DNA of 38,395 nucleotides, from NCBI GenBank assembly GCA_949283935.1, contig CASDUJ010000021.1, positions 1 through 38,395 on the forward strand, in the 5' to 3' direction. The translations under genes and the position numbers were made by a program. Position 1 is the first letter of the stretch; each line of letters opens with the position of its first letter. Origin of the DNA: an uncultured bacterium (GTDB taxonomy: Bacteria; Cyanobacteriota; Vampirovibrionia; Gastranaerophilales; JAILCC01). Under the pieces are notes generated by a model. It was given only the letters and a program-made list of their open reading frames with translations, was not told the DNA's origin and did not search any database. Below, one piece after another: positions 15,868 to 25,255 of the stretch.

Positions 15868-18800
15868 ATGAGTAAGAATAAGAAGAGTAGGCGGAAAATA
15901 AGCAAAGAAAAATTAAGTCTGCCTTTTAAAGATTTTAATTACGAATTGGGTATTTCCATACTGGCTGCTTTAGCTGTTTGTTCTCCTGTTTTGGCTGATG
16001 TTCCAAGATATACTCTTGAAGAAAGCGCAACTGGAAATATTGAGAAATATAACTTAAATAAAACTGAATTGTTTTTTGATACAACAGTTGATGCTGATGG
16101 AAATTATGTTTGGCAGGAAGTTTCCACTCCTTCTTCAGATACTTATATTATTCCAAGCATATCCGTTCAAGAAAATAAATATAACGTTATAATTAACCCT
16201 GATGCTACGCAAGGTACCAGGGTTTTAAATTCAACTAATTTGACAGATACTTCTAAAATATCTGATGTTATATTTCATGATTCTTACGCCCCCTTAGAAT
16301 CGGGAAGAGCTTACGGAGCTGGAATTGCAAATACGCAAAACGGTACAATATCTAATACAATAAACGCAGATTTTGTAAATTTATCTGCTGAAGCTACTTC
16401 TGCTAATGCAAATGGTGCAGGTTTATACAATACAGGTCTAATATATTCTAATATTACCGGTGATTTTATCAATAATAATGTTTCAACTGAAGGTACAGAT
16501 AAAACTTTAGCTTCAGGAGGTGCTCTTTACAATAGAGGAACAATATCTGGAGAAATTAACGGGCAGTTTTTAAGTAATAATGTGTTTTCAGAAAACTCTT
16601 TTGCTTATGGCGGAGCTATATACAACGAAGCTATTAATTCAAATACAGGAATTATAAATACGATTCAAGGTAGTTTCATGGGAAACACAGCAATTTCTGT
16701 AAATTCAAATGGTTACGGCGGAGCTATTTTTAATGCGGGAGGGAGAGTCAATTCTATAGTTGCAGATTTTGTTGGGAATTCGTCTGAATCTCAAAATGGA
16801 GCTTCTGTAGGCGGGGCTCTTGTTAATATAGATAATGACGGTTATATAGGACATATAGGTTCTATTAATTCTAATTTTATAAATAATTTAACATCTACAA
16901 ATAATGGAAATGCATATGGTGGTGCCATTTTTAATAGAGCTACAATAGATTCTATATCAGGCTATTTTGGAAATAACAGCGCTGTTACTTATGATTCTAC
17001 AAGAGGTGCCTATGGCGGGGCTATTTTTAATGATACAGCAAATGCATCTATTGAAGAAATTAATGCCACTTTTGTTGGAAACACTGTTTCTAACACAGGT
17101 CTGGCAGCTGGTGGAGCTATATATAATACTGCATTAATAAATAAAATTAATTCCAATTTTATTGAAAATAAAGCTTTATCAAATGTAAATGTTCACGGGG
17201 GGGCAATTAGCAATAGCGGTAATATAATTGATATAGAGGGTAATTTTTATAAAAATGCCGTAGAGGGTTCAAATAATTATAATCCCGTATATGGCGGAGC
17301 AATTTATAATACCGGCACAATAAATAAAATTTTCAATGCAAATTTTGTAGAAAATTCCACTACAAATTTAAATACTTCTTATGGCGGAGCTATATCAAAT
17401 TCTAATTACATAGATACAATTGATGCAAATTTTTACACAAACATTGCCCAATCTACAAATTCTGCTTCATTTGGTGGAGCTTTGTATAATGATGGCGAGA
17501 TTGTAAAAATTAACGGAGAATTTTTCACGAATCATTCTTTAGCTGAAAAAAGTTCTGCTGTTGGCGGAGCTATCGCTAATATTAATGAAATTACTGATAT
17601 AAAGGGAATTTATAATCAAAATACTGCAGAATCTGTTTCTGGAAATGCATATGGTGGCGCAATTTTTAACAGAGGTAAAATAGACAATATAGAAGCATTA
17701 TTTTCAGAAAATAAAACTGAAACTTTTGCGGGTAATAAATTTTCTTATGGTGGAGCAATTTTTAATGAAACTGATGCAGCTGAAATTGATATTATAAAAT
17801 CAGAATTTTATTCCAATTTGGCTATTAATACAGGAAAATCACAAGGTGGAGCTATATATAATTCCAATAAAATAAATAAAATTTATTCTAATTTTTCTCA
17901 AAATAAAGCTCAATCTTCTAATTCAACTGCACAAGGCGGAGCTATTGCTAATAATGGGACTGTGCAAGAAATTGATGGAATTTTTCAAGATAATGCAGTA
18001 ATTGCTCAAGATAAAGCCAATGGGGGGGCAGTATCTAATACAAAGGAAATTAGTTCTTTTGTTCAAGGAAATTTTGAAAGAAATAGTGCTATTTCGAATA
18101 ATTCTGCTGCATATGGCGGAGCTATATCTAATGAAGCTTTAATAAATAAAATTAGCGCTAATTTCTCTGAAAATACTGCAAAAGGAACAAATAATACATA
18201 CGGCGGAGCTGTCTATAATAATGGAACTATTTCAGATGATGTTTCCGGTCAATTTATTGGAAACTCTGTTTTGGTTTCTGGTAACAATGCAAGAGGCGGA
18301 GCTATTTTTAATTCTAAAGATATTTTAGGTTCAATATATGGAAATTTTGAAAATAATTCAGTAACTGCAGACGGAAATTCTGCGTATGGTGGGGCTATTT
18401 TTAATTCAGGTTCTATAAAAGATGGAGTTTTGGCCGATTTTAATTCTAATGAAGTTAATTCCTTATCTAATGCTCAAGGTGGTGCTTTTTATAATAATGG
18501 ATTAGTTACAGGTGGAATATCTGGTACATTTTTGGCAAACAAAGCAATTGCATCTGAAAATTATGCTTTTGGTGGTGCTATTAACAATTTATCATCTGGT
18601 TCAATTGATGATATAACTGCAGTATTTGATTCAAATTCTGTTTCTGCAAATAATACTGCTAGAGGCGGAGCAATATATAATAGCGGCTCAATTAATTCAA
18701 TTAAAAATAGTGCTTTTATTAAAAATGAAGCAATTGCTAATAATTCTATTGCTTATGGAGGAGCTATATATAATTCCTCAAAAATTTTGGATGGTATTTC

Positions 18801-21459
18801 TGCGAATTTTACTGATAACAAAGCCATGGCTACAAACAATGTATATGGTGGAGCAATTTACAATAATTCAGAGATATTTGGTTTAATAACTGGAGATTTT
18901 AATGGTAATATTGCATCAGCTTTAAATGAACAAGCCTATGGAGGTGCTATAAATAATGCAGGCACTATACATAACGAAATAATAGCTACATTTTACAACA
19001 ACAATGCAAATGCTTTAAATGAGGCTTCAGGTGGAGCAATTTATAATGAATCTTTAATTGATTCAAATATATCTGCAGATTTTATAAATAATAGTTCAAT
19101 TGCTCAAGAAACTAATGCTTATGGAGGTGCAATAAGCAATAAAGGTAGTATTGGTAATATAAATGGACAATTCTCTCAAAACAAAGTTCAAGCAAATTTA
19201 AATAATGCCAAAGGTGGTGCTATATACAATATTTCTACAGCAGAAATTGGTGGAATTAATGGTTTGTTTGTTGAAAATACTGCCATGAGTTCAGGTAATG
19301 CTGCAGGCGGCGCAATTTACAATTCTGGTATAATTAACAGAAATATTGAGGCAGATTTTTACGCAAACAATGTTAGTTCTTCAGGCATTGTTGCTTATGG
19401 TGGTGCTTTATTTAATGATGGGCAAATTTTCAATATTGATGGTGAATTTTATTCAAACAGCGCTGTAGCTGAAAATGGTATAGCCTCAGGCGGTGCTATA
19501 TTGAATTTAGGCTCAGGTTCAATTGAGAATATAACTGGACTTTTTAGCAATAATTTTGTTCATTCTAATTTCAATGCTTCTGGCGGAGCAATTTATAATT
19601 CTGGAATGCTAAAAAATATCAATTCTTCTTTCATAAACAATACCGCTTCTTCGCTAGAAGGTGATGCTATGGGAGGAGCAATTGCAAATGAGGGAAATAT
19701 AAACAAAATTTACAATGCAAGTTTTGTAAATAACCAAGCAATTTCTGAAAATGCAAAAGCTCTCGGGGGAGCAATTTACACAAAAGAAAATCTTTCAATA
19801 GAAGCTGATAATTACGAAAGTATTTTTAGTGGCAACAAAACAATTTCTTCTGGTATAGAGGATAATAATGCAATTTATGTTGATTCTTCTTCTGCAGTTA
19901 TTTCTCTTAGTGCTAAAAATAATTCTAAAATTATTTTTAATGATTCAATTGATGGCGCCAAAGGATACAAACTAAACTTGGATGGAGATTTTTCAAGTAA
20001 ATATGTTTTCAATAATCAAATAAAAAATGCGGATATCTCCCATGATAATATAACTTCTACTTTTACTTTAGGAGAATATTTAAATACTAATTCTTTGACT
20101 ATGAATGGAGGAACTTTAAATATTCTAAATTTAGGTGCAAAGCCAGTCAATTTGGATGCATTTGCACTTAATGGAGGAGTTATTAATATTGCCAATGTAG
20201 ATGTTGATTTTAGCAACAATACCATGGGGAGTATTACTTCCCCTAATACAACTTCTTCAAATGGTATTATTAATGTTAATAATATTACCTTTTTAAATGA
20301 AGCAAAGCAACATAAAATGGTATTTCAATTTGTTGATAAAGAATTAAAAGATAGGGTTGTTTCCAATATTCCAGAGAATATTACTTCTCCAATTTTTAAA
20401 TATAATTTAAAATATAATACTGATGAAAATGGTGCATATTACACAATTTTAAGAGGTTCTACTGAAGATGGTTCTTCTTTTGAGGATTATAATCCAGCAA
20501 TTTTTGCTTCTTCTGCTGCTACGCAAATGGCTTATTTGTCTCAATTACAAACTATGAACGAAGCATTTTATAATGCAGATAGATATTCAGCCCTTACATC
20601 TGATGAAAGAAGAGTTTATTTACTTAGTAATAAATACGCTTCTAACGAATTATATGCAATACCATCTGAAGAAAATTTTCAACAAGGTTCAGGTGTTTGG
20701 TTTAGGCCTTACACTACATTTGAAAATGTTAGTTTAGATAATGGGCCTAAAGTTTCCAATATAATGTATGGAGGTATAATTGGATTTGATTCAAGTACTT
20801 TAGATTTAGGTAAAGGATTTTATGGTGTTATGAGTGCTTATGCAGGGTATAATGGTAGTACTCAAACATATAATGGAATTAGAATGAATCAAAATGGAGG
20901 TTCTGTTGGTTTAACTGGTACTTTGTATAAAGGTAATTTCTTTTCTGCTTTAACTGCAACTGTAGGAGCAAATGCAGGGGATGCTTTCACTTCTTTTGGC
21001 AAAGATGAATTTACTATGCTGACTACAGGGTTAGCTTCTAAAACTGGCTATAATTTTGAATTATTTAATGGTTCTTTTATAATTCAACCTACTTATTTAA
21101 TGTCTTATTCTTTTGTAAATACTCTTGATTATACAAATTCTGCGGGAGTTAGAATAGATTCAGATCCTTTACATGCAATTCAAATTGTTCCAGGAGTAAA
21201 ATTTATTGGTAACTTGAAAAATGGATGGCGTCCATACCTCAGCGCAAATATGGTTTGGAATATTATGGATAAAACTAATTTTTATGCAAATGATGTTTCT
21301 CTACCTCAATTATCTGTTAAACCTTATGTTGAATATGGTGTGGGTGTTCAAAAAACTTGGGGCGATAGATTTCATGGATTTTTCCAAACTATGATAAGAA
21401 ATGGGGGACGTAATGGTGTCGCTCTTATGTTTGGATTTAAGTATGCTATTGGAAAATAA
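15868..21459 (+). CDS. Very large autotransporter adhesin with GGAIYN-type repeats
   Basis: A type V secreted surface protein of 1863 residues. Order: an extended signal region (basic first 20 residues, then a hydrophobic stretch ending LAVCSPVLA, cleavage near residue 43), a preamble, then about 38 tandem units of about 30 residues (about 147-1335). Each unit has GGAIYN or GGAIFN, an Ile/Asn-rich turn and a hydrophobic-F-x-x-N step, which predicts a long parallel beta-helix. A second, non-repetitive beta region leads to the C-terminal autotransporter barrel from about residue 1610 (GVWFRPYTTFENVSLDNG onward). The end is FGFKYAIGK, so Lys is last rather than an aromatic. Ribosome site is weak (GGAA). 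The unit pattern resembles polymorphic membrane protein and pectin-lyase-like adhesins; it has no catalytic motif. The barrel should anchor it in the outer membrane with the helix exposed. Likely role adhesion or aggregation, inferred only. Confidence 0.9.
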   Translation: MSKNKKSRRKISKEKLSLPFKDFNYELGISILAALAVCSPVLADVPRYTLEESATGNIEKYNLNKTELFFDTTVDADGNYVWQEVSTPSSDTYIIPSISVQENKYNVIINPDATQGTRVLNSTNLTDTSKISDVIFHDSYAPLESGRAYGAGIANTQNGTISNTINADFVNLSAEATSANANGAGLYNTGLIYSNITGDFINNNVSTEGTDKTLASGGALYNRGTISGEINGQFLSNNVFSENSFAYGGAIYNEAINSNTGIINTIQGSFMGNTAISVNSNGYGGAIFNAGGRVNSIVADFVGNSSESQNGASVGGALVNIDNDGYIGHIGSINSNFINNLTSTNNGNAYGGAIFNRATIDSISGYFGNNSAVTYDSTRGAYGGAIFNDTANASIEEINATFVGNTVSNTGLAAGGAIYNTALINKINSNFIENKALSNVNVHGGAISNSGNIIDIEGNFYKNAVEGSNNYNPVYGGAIYNTGTINKIFNANFVENSTTNLNTSYGGAISNSNYIDTIDANFYTNIAQSTNSASFGGALYNDGEIVKINGEFFTNHSLAEKSSAVGGAIANINEITDIKGIYNQNTAESVSGNAYGGAIFNRGKIDNIEALFSENKTETFAGNKFSYGGAIFNETDAAEIDIIKSEFYSNLAINTGKSQGGAIYNSNKINKIYSNFSQNKAQSSNSTAQGGAIANNGTVQEIDGIFQDNAVIAQDKANGGAVSNTKEISSFVQGNFERNSAISNNSAAYGGAISNEALINKISANFSENTAKGTNNTYGGAVYNNGTISDDVSGQFIGNSVLVSGNNARGGAIFNSKDILGSIYGNFENNSVTADGNSAYGGAIFNSGSIKDGVLADFNSNEVNSLSNAQGGAFYNNGLVTGGISGTFLANKAIASENYAFGGAINNLSSGSIDDITAVFDSNSVSANNTARGGAIYNSGSINSIKNSAFIKNEAIANNSIAYGGAIYNSSKILDGISANFTDNKAMATNNVYGGAIYNNSEIFGLITGDFNGNIASALNEQAYGGAINNAGTIHNEIIATFYNNNANALNEASGGAIYNESLIDSNISADFINNSSIAQETNAYGGAISNKGSIGNINGQFSQNKVQANLNNAKGGAIYNISTAEIGGINGLFVENTAMSSGNAAGGAIYNSGIINRNIEADFYANNVSSSGIVAYGGALFNDGQIFNIDGEFYSNSAVAENGIASGGAILNLGSGSIENITGLFSNNFVHSNFNASGGAIYNSGMLKNINSSFINNTASSLEGDAMGGAIANEGNINKIYNASFVNNQAISENAKALGGAIYTKENLSIEADNYESIFSGNKTISSGIEDNNAIYVDSSSAVISLSAKNNSKIIFNDSIDGAKGYKLNLDGDFSSKYVFNNQIKNADISHDNITSTFTLGEYLNTNSLTMNGGTLNILNLGAKPVNLDAFALNGGVINIANVDVDFSNNTMGSITSPNTTSSNGIINVNNITFLNEAKQHKMVFQFVDKELKDRVVSNIPENITSPIFKYNLKYNTDENGAYYTILRGSTEDGSSFEDYNPAIFASSAATQMAYLSQLQTMNEAFYNADRYSALTSDERRVYLLSNKYASNELYAIPSEENFQQGSGVWFRPYTTFENVSLDNGPKVSNIMYGGIIGFDSSTLDLGKGFYGVMSAYAGYNGSTQTYNGIRMNQNGGSVGLTGTLYKGNFFSALTATVGANAGDAFTSFGKDEFTMLTTGLASKTGYNFELFNGSFIIQPTYLMSYSFVNTLDYTNSAGVRIDSDPLHAIQIVPGVKFIGNLKNGWRPYLSANMVWNIMDKTNFYANDVSLPQLSVKPYVEYGVGVQKTWGDRFHGFFQTMIRNGGRNGVALMFGFKYAIGK
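16310..19860 (+). repeat. Tandem coding repeats of about 90 bp in the autotransporter passenger
   Basis: About 36 units begin with a GGA plus hydrophobic residue signature (GGAIYN, GGAIFN, GGAISN, GGALFN), with two more diverged GAG units at the front. Unit length is mostly 29-32 codons. The DNA copies have drifted, so the repeat is clearest at protein level. A unit array of this sort can gain or lose copies by recombination. Confidence 0.85.
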
Positions 21460-21522
21460 TTAATTTTAAAATGTTTCTTGTTGGGGAATGGAAAAAAAGT
21501 TTTGCTAATTTACAATTTTATT

Positions 21523-21918
21523 ATGCAAAATTTGCTTTGGTATGATTCATTAATAAAACCACCTTTTACTCCTCCAGATTGGTTATTTTTGCCAACTTGG
21601 ATTTTTTTGTATTTATCTATAACAGTTTCTTTTTTCTATTTTGCAAAAACAGGCTTTTCAAAAGAAAAAGTATTACCCTTATCTTTTTTTATTTTTCAAC
21701 TTGCTTTAAATATTATTTGGAGTCCAGTTTTCTTTAGCAACAAAAATATTCAATTGGCTTTTATTATTATTTGTTTATTGTGGGTTTTTTTGTTTTTTAC
21801 AATAATTACTTTTTATCGTTTTTCCAAAACTGCTGCTTATTTGCTTATTCCTTATTTTTTGTGGGTAACTTTTGCACTTTATTTAAATTATGGGATTTAT
21901 GTTTTGAATTCTTTTTAG
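21523..21918 (+). CDS. tspO: TspO/MBR-family membrane protein, short at the N-terminus
   Basis: Tryptophan-rich sensory protein (TspO) related to the peripheral benzodiazepine receptor, which binds porphyrins. It retains WYDSLIKPPFTPPDWLF, the PTWIFLYL helix, LNIIWSPVFF and the closing LWVTFALYLNYGIYVLN, so the family call is sound. Four hydrophobic helices are visible in 131 residues, while family members have five in about 150-160. The usual first helix before the WYxSLxKPPF motif is missing or cut short. An in-frame TTG at 21478 would add 15 residues (LGNGKKVLLIYNFI) without a full helix. No good ribosome site is seen for either start. It follows the autotransporter by only tens of bases in the same direction, with no terminator between, and might be read through. 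Confidence 0.75.
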   Translation: MQNLLWYDSLIKPPFTPPDWLFLPTWIFLYLSITVSFFYFAKTGFSKEKVLPLSFFIFQLALNIIWSPVFFSNKNIQLAFIIICLLWVFLFFTIITFYRFSKTAAYLLIPYFLWVTFALYLNYGIYVLNSF

Positions 21919-22025
21919 CAGTTAATTTTGTTCAAATATAATTCTGAAATTGTTTTTGAACTAAAATGTTGCAAAATAAAATTTGTTGTATAATTGGATT
22001 GTTGAAAAAATTATTTGGAGGCATT

Positions 22026-22229
22026 ATGTTTCAAGTTTATACAGAAAAGGATCATTCAAATTTAACCAAAACTATGATAGATGAATTTGCTGATTTAGAT
22101 GAAGCATTGGAATGTGCAAAAAAAGCTATAGAAGGTAAACCAAACTTGAGATATATTGTTGAGGAAACTACAGGTCGTTTTAATAGTTATGGGGAATTAA
22201 TTGCTACTGTTGTAGAAGAAAGTGATTAA
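22026..22229 (+). CDS. Small conserved-looking protein, unknown function (67 aa)
   Basis: A 67-residue acidic soluble protein starting MFQVYTEKDHSNLTKTMIDE. GGAGG lies 7 nt before the ATG at 22026, which is better than the upstream ATG at 21966. A TATAAT at 21989-21994 could be the -10 box of its promoter. The middle (DLDEALECAKKAIEGKPNLR) predicts helix, and VEETTGRFNSYGELIATVVEE a beta hairpin. I do not recognise the family. An alpha-beta fold is probable, and strong translation signals make it a real gene. Confidence 0.65.
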   Translation: MFQVYTEKDHSNLTKTMIDEFADLDEALECAKKAIEGKPNLRYIVEETTGRFNSYGELIATVVEESD

Positions 22230-22234
22230 TTACA

Positions 22235-22260
22235 TTCAAAATTTGATATTAAATTTTGAA
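22235..22260. terminator. Possible AT-rich hairpin terminator
   Basis: Perfect 10-bp arms TTCAAAATTT and AAATTTTGAA around a 6-nt loop, followed by TTATTGTTTT, 6 nt past the stop codon of the small gene. The stem has only 2 G-C pairs, so strength is doubtful. Confidence 0.35.
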
Positions 22261-22385
22261 TTATTGTTTTAGTTGTAAAGAATATTATTGTAATTTGAAG
22301 TGTAATTTTTTTGATTACATTGGTTTTGGTGTAAAATTATTTTTTGTTTGTATTTTATATAGTCAAAATAAAAAACAGGTGAAAT

Positions 22386-22664
22386 ATGGCTATAACAAAA
22401 GTATCTTTATTTTCTTTTCGTGGTCGAAAAAAATTTATAAATGGATACAAAAAAGATTTTCTGGAAAATTATTACAAACAAATTGTTGGCAATAAAAAAA
22501 CAAATTTTGAGAAAGAAGCATACGAAAATTTATTTTTTATTACTGCACTTTGCGAACCTAATTTGTTTATAAAGTATTGTGATAATGCAAGAAAGTACAA
22601 AGCAAAGTTTCATACTGCTATGTTAAAAACGATATCTGATTTGCTGAAAAGAGAAAATAAATAA
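22386..22664 (+). CDS. Small basic protein, unknown function (92 aa)
   Basis: A 92-residue, lysine-rich, mostly helical protein, beginning MAITKVSLFSFRGRKKFING. AGGTGA 4 nt before the ATG supports the start. It ends 1 nt before the start of the next gene in the same direction, so the two are probably co-transcribed and translationally coupled. There is no signal or membrane segment. I know no family for it. Its basic composition (pI clearly high by eye) would allow nucleic-acid or membrane-surface contact, but nothing shows that. Confidence 0.6.
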   Translation: MAITKVSLFSFRGRKKFINGYKKDFLENYYKQIVGNKKTNFEKEAYENLFFITALCEPNLFIKYCDNARKYKAKFHTAMLKTISDLLKRENK

Positions 22665-22665
22665 A

Positions 22666-23295
22666 ATGAATAGAATGATAAATTTTGGTGCGACACCTGT
22701 TTTCAGAATAAAGCTTAAACAATATTCAAATGATGGTTTCTATCATTTGGTAAATGCAAAATTTTCAAGATTAGTTTATTCTAATAAAAATGATTGTGAA
22801 ACAATGTATAAAGTTTGTGAAAATTGGCGTGCTCCCAAAGGATTCAACAATTACGCTGATTCTATTGTATACAATTTTCAAACTCCTAGACCTTACAAAA
22901 GACATTTTATTACTGAATTGCAAGAGAAAGGTAAAAATTTGTATTCAAGATTAACTTCAATTATTGAACTAACTAACCCTCAAATACAAGATAAAGAAAT
23001 ATTTGAAATATATTATATTCAATCTTCTCCAAAAATTCTCGAAACTAAACAATTACCTTTAATTAAAGGAGCTGGAGAATTAGCTGTATATGGTGCTGTA
23101 AAACTTGCGAAAAATAATGGTTTTGAAAAAATAAGGCTTTTATCGACAAATGATACATTTTATGAAAAAATTGGCTTTGAACAACAAAGTTCTCTCTCAA
23201 GATCTAGAAAGAATGGTGTTGGAAGTTATTATATTTTACCAAAAGAAAAATATGATTTATTTATGAAAAATATTGAAAGAAAATACTCTTTATAA
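22666..23295 (+). CDS. Putative GNAT-fold N-acetyltransferase-like protein
   Basis: A 209-residue protein with an N-terminal half I cannot place and a C-terminal half that matches the GNAT pattern weakly. The run KGAGELAVYGAVKLAKNNGF resembles the acetyl-CoA pyrophosphate loop and following helix. The run IRLLSTNDTFYEKIGFEQ matches the strand plus the F-Y-x-x-x-G-F motif that ends the fold. The loop lacks the full Q/R-x-x-G-x-G/A signature, so it may be a degenerate or diverged enzyme. Substrate unknown. It follows the small basic gene by 1 nt, and its stop overlaps the prepilin peptidase stop by 6 nt on the other strand. The ATG has no separate ribosome site, in line with coupling to the upstream gene. 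Confidence 0.5.
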   Translation: MNRMINFGATPVFRIKLKQYSNDGFYHLVNAKFSRLVYSNKNDCETMYKVCENWRAPKGFNNYADSIVYNFQTPRPYKRHFITELQEKGKNLYSRLTSIIELTNPQIQDKEIFEIYYIQSSPKILETKQLPLIKGAGELAVYGAVKLAKNNGFEKIRLLSTNDTFYEKIGFEQQSSLSRSRKNGVGSYYILPKEKYDLFMKNIERKYSL

Positions 23296-24288
23296 GCCAA
23301 TGAATTGAATAATTAAATCCTTAAAAAACATTACGATAAAACCTGAAATAATTAAAGCTGGGCCAAATGGTAATAAAGTAAATGCCTGAAGTTTTTGTAT
23401 TCTTTTTAAAAATACAAAAGCGCTTATTGTTGCTGTTCCCAAAGTACTTACTATCAAAATAATATTTCCTAGTGATGTATAGAAAAATTCGAATTGATTA
23501 AGGAATAAAGGTATCATTGCAGCTAAAACAAGCATTACAAAAGATACACAGGCAATCAAATCTTTTTTTCTGAAGAGTTTTAGTATCATAAAGGGAAAAG
23601 TAAGTACTGTTTGAATTAAAAAACCTAAACATATAGTTATCAAAACAGCCTTCCAGCCAAGCCAAGCTGCAAATATCATTGCAATAATGGTATCTCCTTC
23701 TCCAAAAGCTCTGTGTTTTATAAGAATTTTGGAAATTAATGAAATCATTTCAAAAAATAAAAAAGCTAGTATTATGCCTATTAAAGAAGATAAAAATATA
23801 TCTGGGAAATATATATTTGTTTGAAAAAGTTGAACATTATGTGAAGAAAAATTTCCAATATTAAAAAATGAAAAAATAAGTCCTAAAGGAATCATAGGAA
23901 TTGATGTAACATCGAAAATTATTTGTTCCTTAAAATCAGTTATACACATAACTACACAAAAACTTGCTAAAATCCAAAGCAACAACGTTGCTATAGTAAA
24001 CCCAAATTTTAAGTAAATTATCAAAAAAACTAGGGCTGTGATTATTTCTACTACCGGATATTGAATACTAATTGGTTCTTTGCAATATCTGCATTTTCCT
24101 TTCAAAAAAATGTAAGCTAAAACTGGTATATTGTCGTACCATTTTAATTTTGTTTTACATTTAGGGCATTTTGAGGGAGGAAAAATAATACTTTCTCCTG
24201 TAAGAAACCTTAAGCCTACAACGTTTAAAAAACTTCCAATAACTAAACCTAAAATTAGTACCAAAAAGTAAATGTAGTATGTAAACAT
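23290..24288 (-). CDS. pilD: Type IV prepilin peptidase / N-methyltransferase
   Basis: Inner-membrane aspartyl peptidase (family A24) that removes prepilin leaders and methylates the new N-terminus. It is 332 residues from the chosen start. It has the N-terminal GSFLNVVGLR motif, a zinc-type cytoplasmic pair CPKC and CRYC (Cys41/44 and Cys66/69), and about eight hydrophobic helices. Catalytic Asp118 lies in the TDFKEQIIFD motif and Asp199 in GEGDT. These are the two aspartates of the family. The ATG at 24288 has GGAGA 7 nt upstream and begins just before helix 1. An ATG at 24327 with GGGG upstream is an alternative. The gene follows the sigma factor gene by 40 nt (1 nt if the longer start is used), so they are probably one operon. 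The giant prepilin-like protein 4 kb away is a plausible substrate. Confidence 0.92.
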   Translation of the reverse strand: MFTYYIYFLVLILGLVIGSFLNVVGLRFLTGESIIFPPSKCPKCKTKLKWYDNIPVLAYIFLKGKCRYCKEPISIQYPVVEIITALVFLIIYLKFGFTIATLLLWILASFCVVMCITDFKEQIIFDVTSIPMIPLGLIFSFFNIGNFSSHNVQLFQTNIYFPDIFLSSLIGIILAFLFFEMISLISKILIKHRAFGEGDTIIAMIFAAWLGWKAVLITICLGFLIQTVLTFPFMILKLFRKKDLIACVSFVMLVLAAMIPLFLNQFEFFYTSLGNIILIVSTLGTATISAFVFLKRIQKLQAFTLLPFGPALIISGFIVMFFKDLIIQFIGL

Positions 24289-24328
24289 TTGGTTTTCTCC
24301 ATATGCAATTGTTGCTAAATTTGGCATT

Positions 24329-25102
24329 TTAACCCCATTGCTGAGTTAGAATAGAAGCAAGTTCATCAATTGCTTTTTTAATTCTTCTGCTCACTTGCAT
24401 CTGAGATACACCAATTTCTTCAGAAATTTGTTTTTGGTTCATATCTTGAAAAAAGCTCATTCTTATTACATCTTTATATTTTTGAGGAAGCATTTCTATG
24501 GCCTCAAGAAGCATTACTTTCTCTTCTTTTTGAGCAAGATTGTCTTGGTATTTGTCATCTACTAACATGTCAGAAAGAAAACAATCATTGCTGAAGAAAG
24601 TCAAATTATTATCAAGAGAAACATGAGATTTTCTTCTTTCAACTTGAACAACTTCGCTTACTTTTGAAACGGGCAATGACAATCTTTCGGAAATTTCTAA
24701 ATCTGTTGGAGGTCTTTCTAATTCTATAGTCAACTGATTTATAATTTGGCTAATTCTAAAAGCTAATTCTTGTAATTCTCTAGGAGCTCTTACCATGGCA
24801 ACTTTATCTCTTAAATAATGTCTAATTTCTCCTGTTATATAGTAATTTGCATAGGTTTTGAAATTAGTTTTGTGTTTAGTACTATAATGTTCAATTGCCT
24901 TGAGTAAACCAACGCAACCCACTTGAATAAGATCTTCAATTGGGTCAGTATTACGTCTGGCAAGACTTCTTGCTAATTTTTTCACCGAAGGTAAACATTG
25001 AGCTGCAATTTTTTGCTTTAAAATTTGTTTTCGTTTTTCATTTTTACAAGAAATATACTCATTAACTAAATCAAGTACTTCTTGGGATCCTAAATCTGAC
25101 AT
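24329..25102 (-). CDS. SigB/SigF/SigG-type RNA polymerase sigma factor
   Basis: A 257-residue sigma-70-family factor of group 3. Region 2 includes DPIEDLIQVGCVGLLKAIEH and the FKTYANYYITGEIRHYLRDK helix with the -10 reading face. Region 3 is LERPPTDLEISERLSLPVSK, and region 4 holds the helix-turn-helix DMNQKQISEEIGVSQMQVSR. This order matches SigB/SigF/SigG proteins, including cyanobacterial SigF, which in Synechocystis controls pilus genes. The ATG at 25102 follows an AGGG at 11-12 nt, and an earlier in-frame ATG at 25186 gives a non-conserved extension; the start is uncertain. It leads directly into the prepilin peptidase gene, which suggests it controls type IV pili or a related secretion apparatus (inference). 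No anti-sigma gene adjoins it. Confidence 0.85.
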   Translation of the reverse strand: MSDLGSQEVLDLVNEYISCKNEKRKQILKQKIAAQCLPSVKKLARSLARRNTDPIEDLIQVGCVGLLKAIEHYSTKHKTNFKTYANYYITGEIRHYLRDKVAMVRAPRELQELAFRISQIINQLTIELERPPTDLEISERLSLPVSKVSEVVQVERRKSHVSLDNNLTFFSNDCFLSDMLVDDKYQDNLAQKEEKVMLLEAIEMLPQKYKDVIRMSFFQDMNQKQISEEIGVSQMQVSRRIKKAIDELASILTQQWG

Positions 25103-25255
25103 GTGGCTGAAAACCCTAATAATTCTCTCTCGTATCAGTATATCATACCTTTCATATTTTGTTAAATATTTTATTTTTAAAACCAATACTACTTGAATTT
25201 TAAATTATGTTTGTGCGAAAATTATATTGTTTTAATGATAACAATAACTTTAAAA

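Noticed and set aside
16310-19860. CRISPR-like or satellite repeat
   Set aside because: The repeats are in one reading frame with protein-level conservation and drifted DNA, so they are coding repeats.
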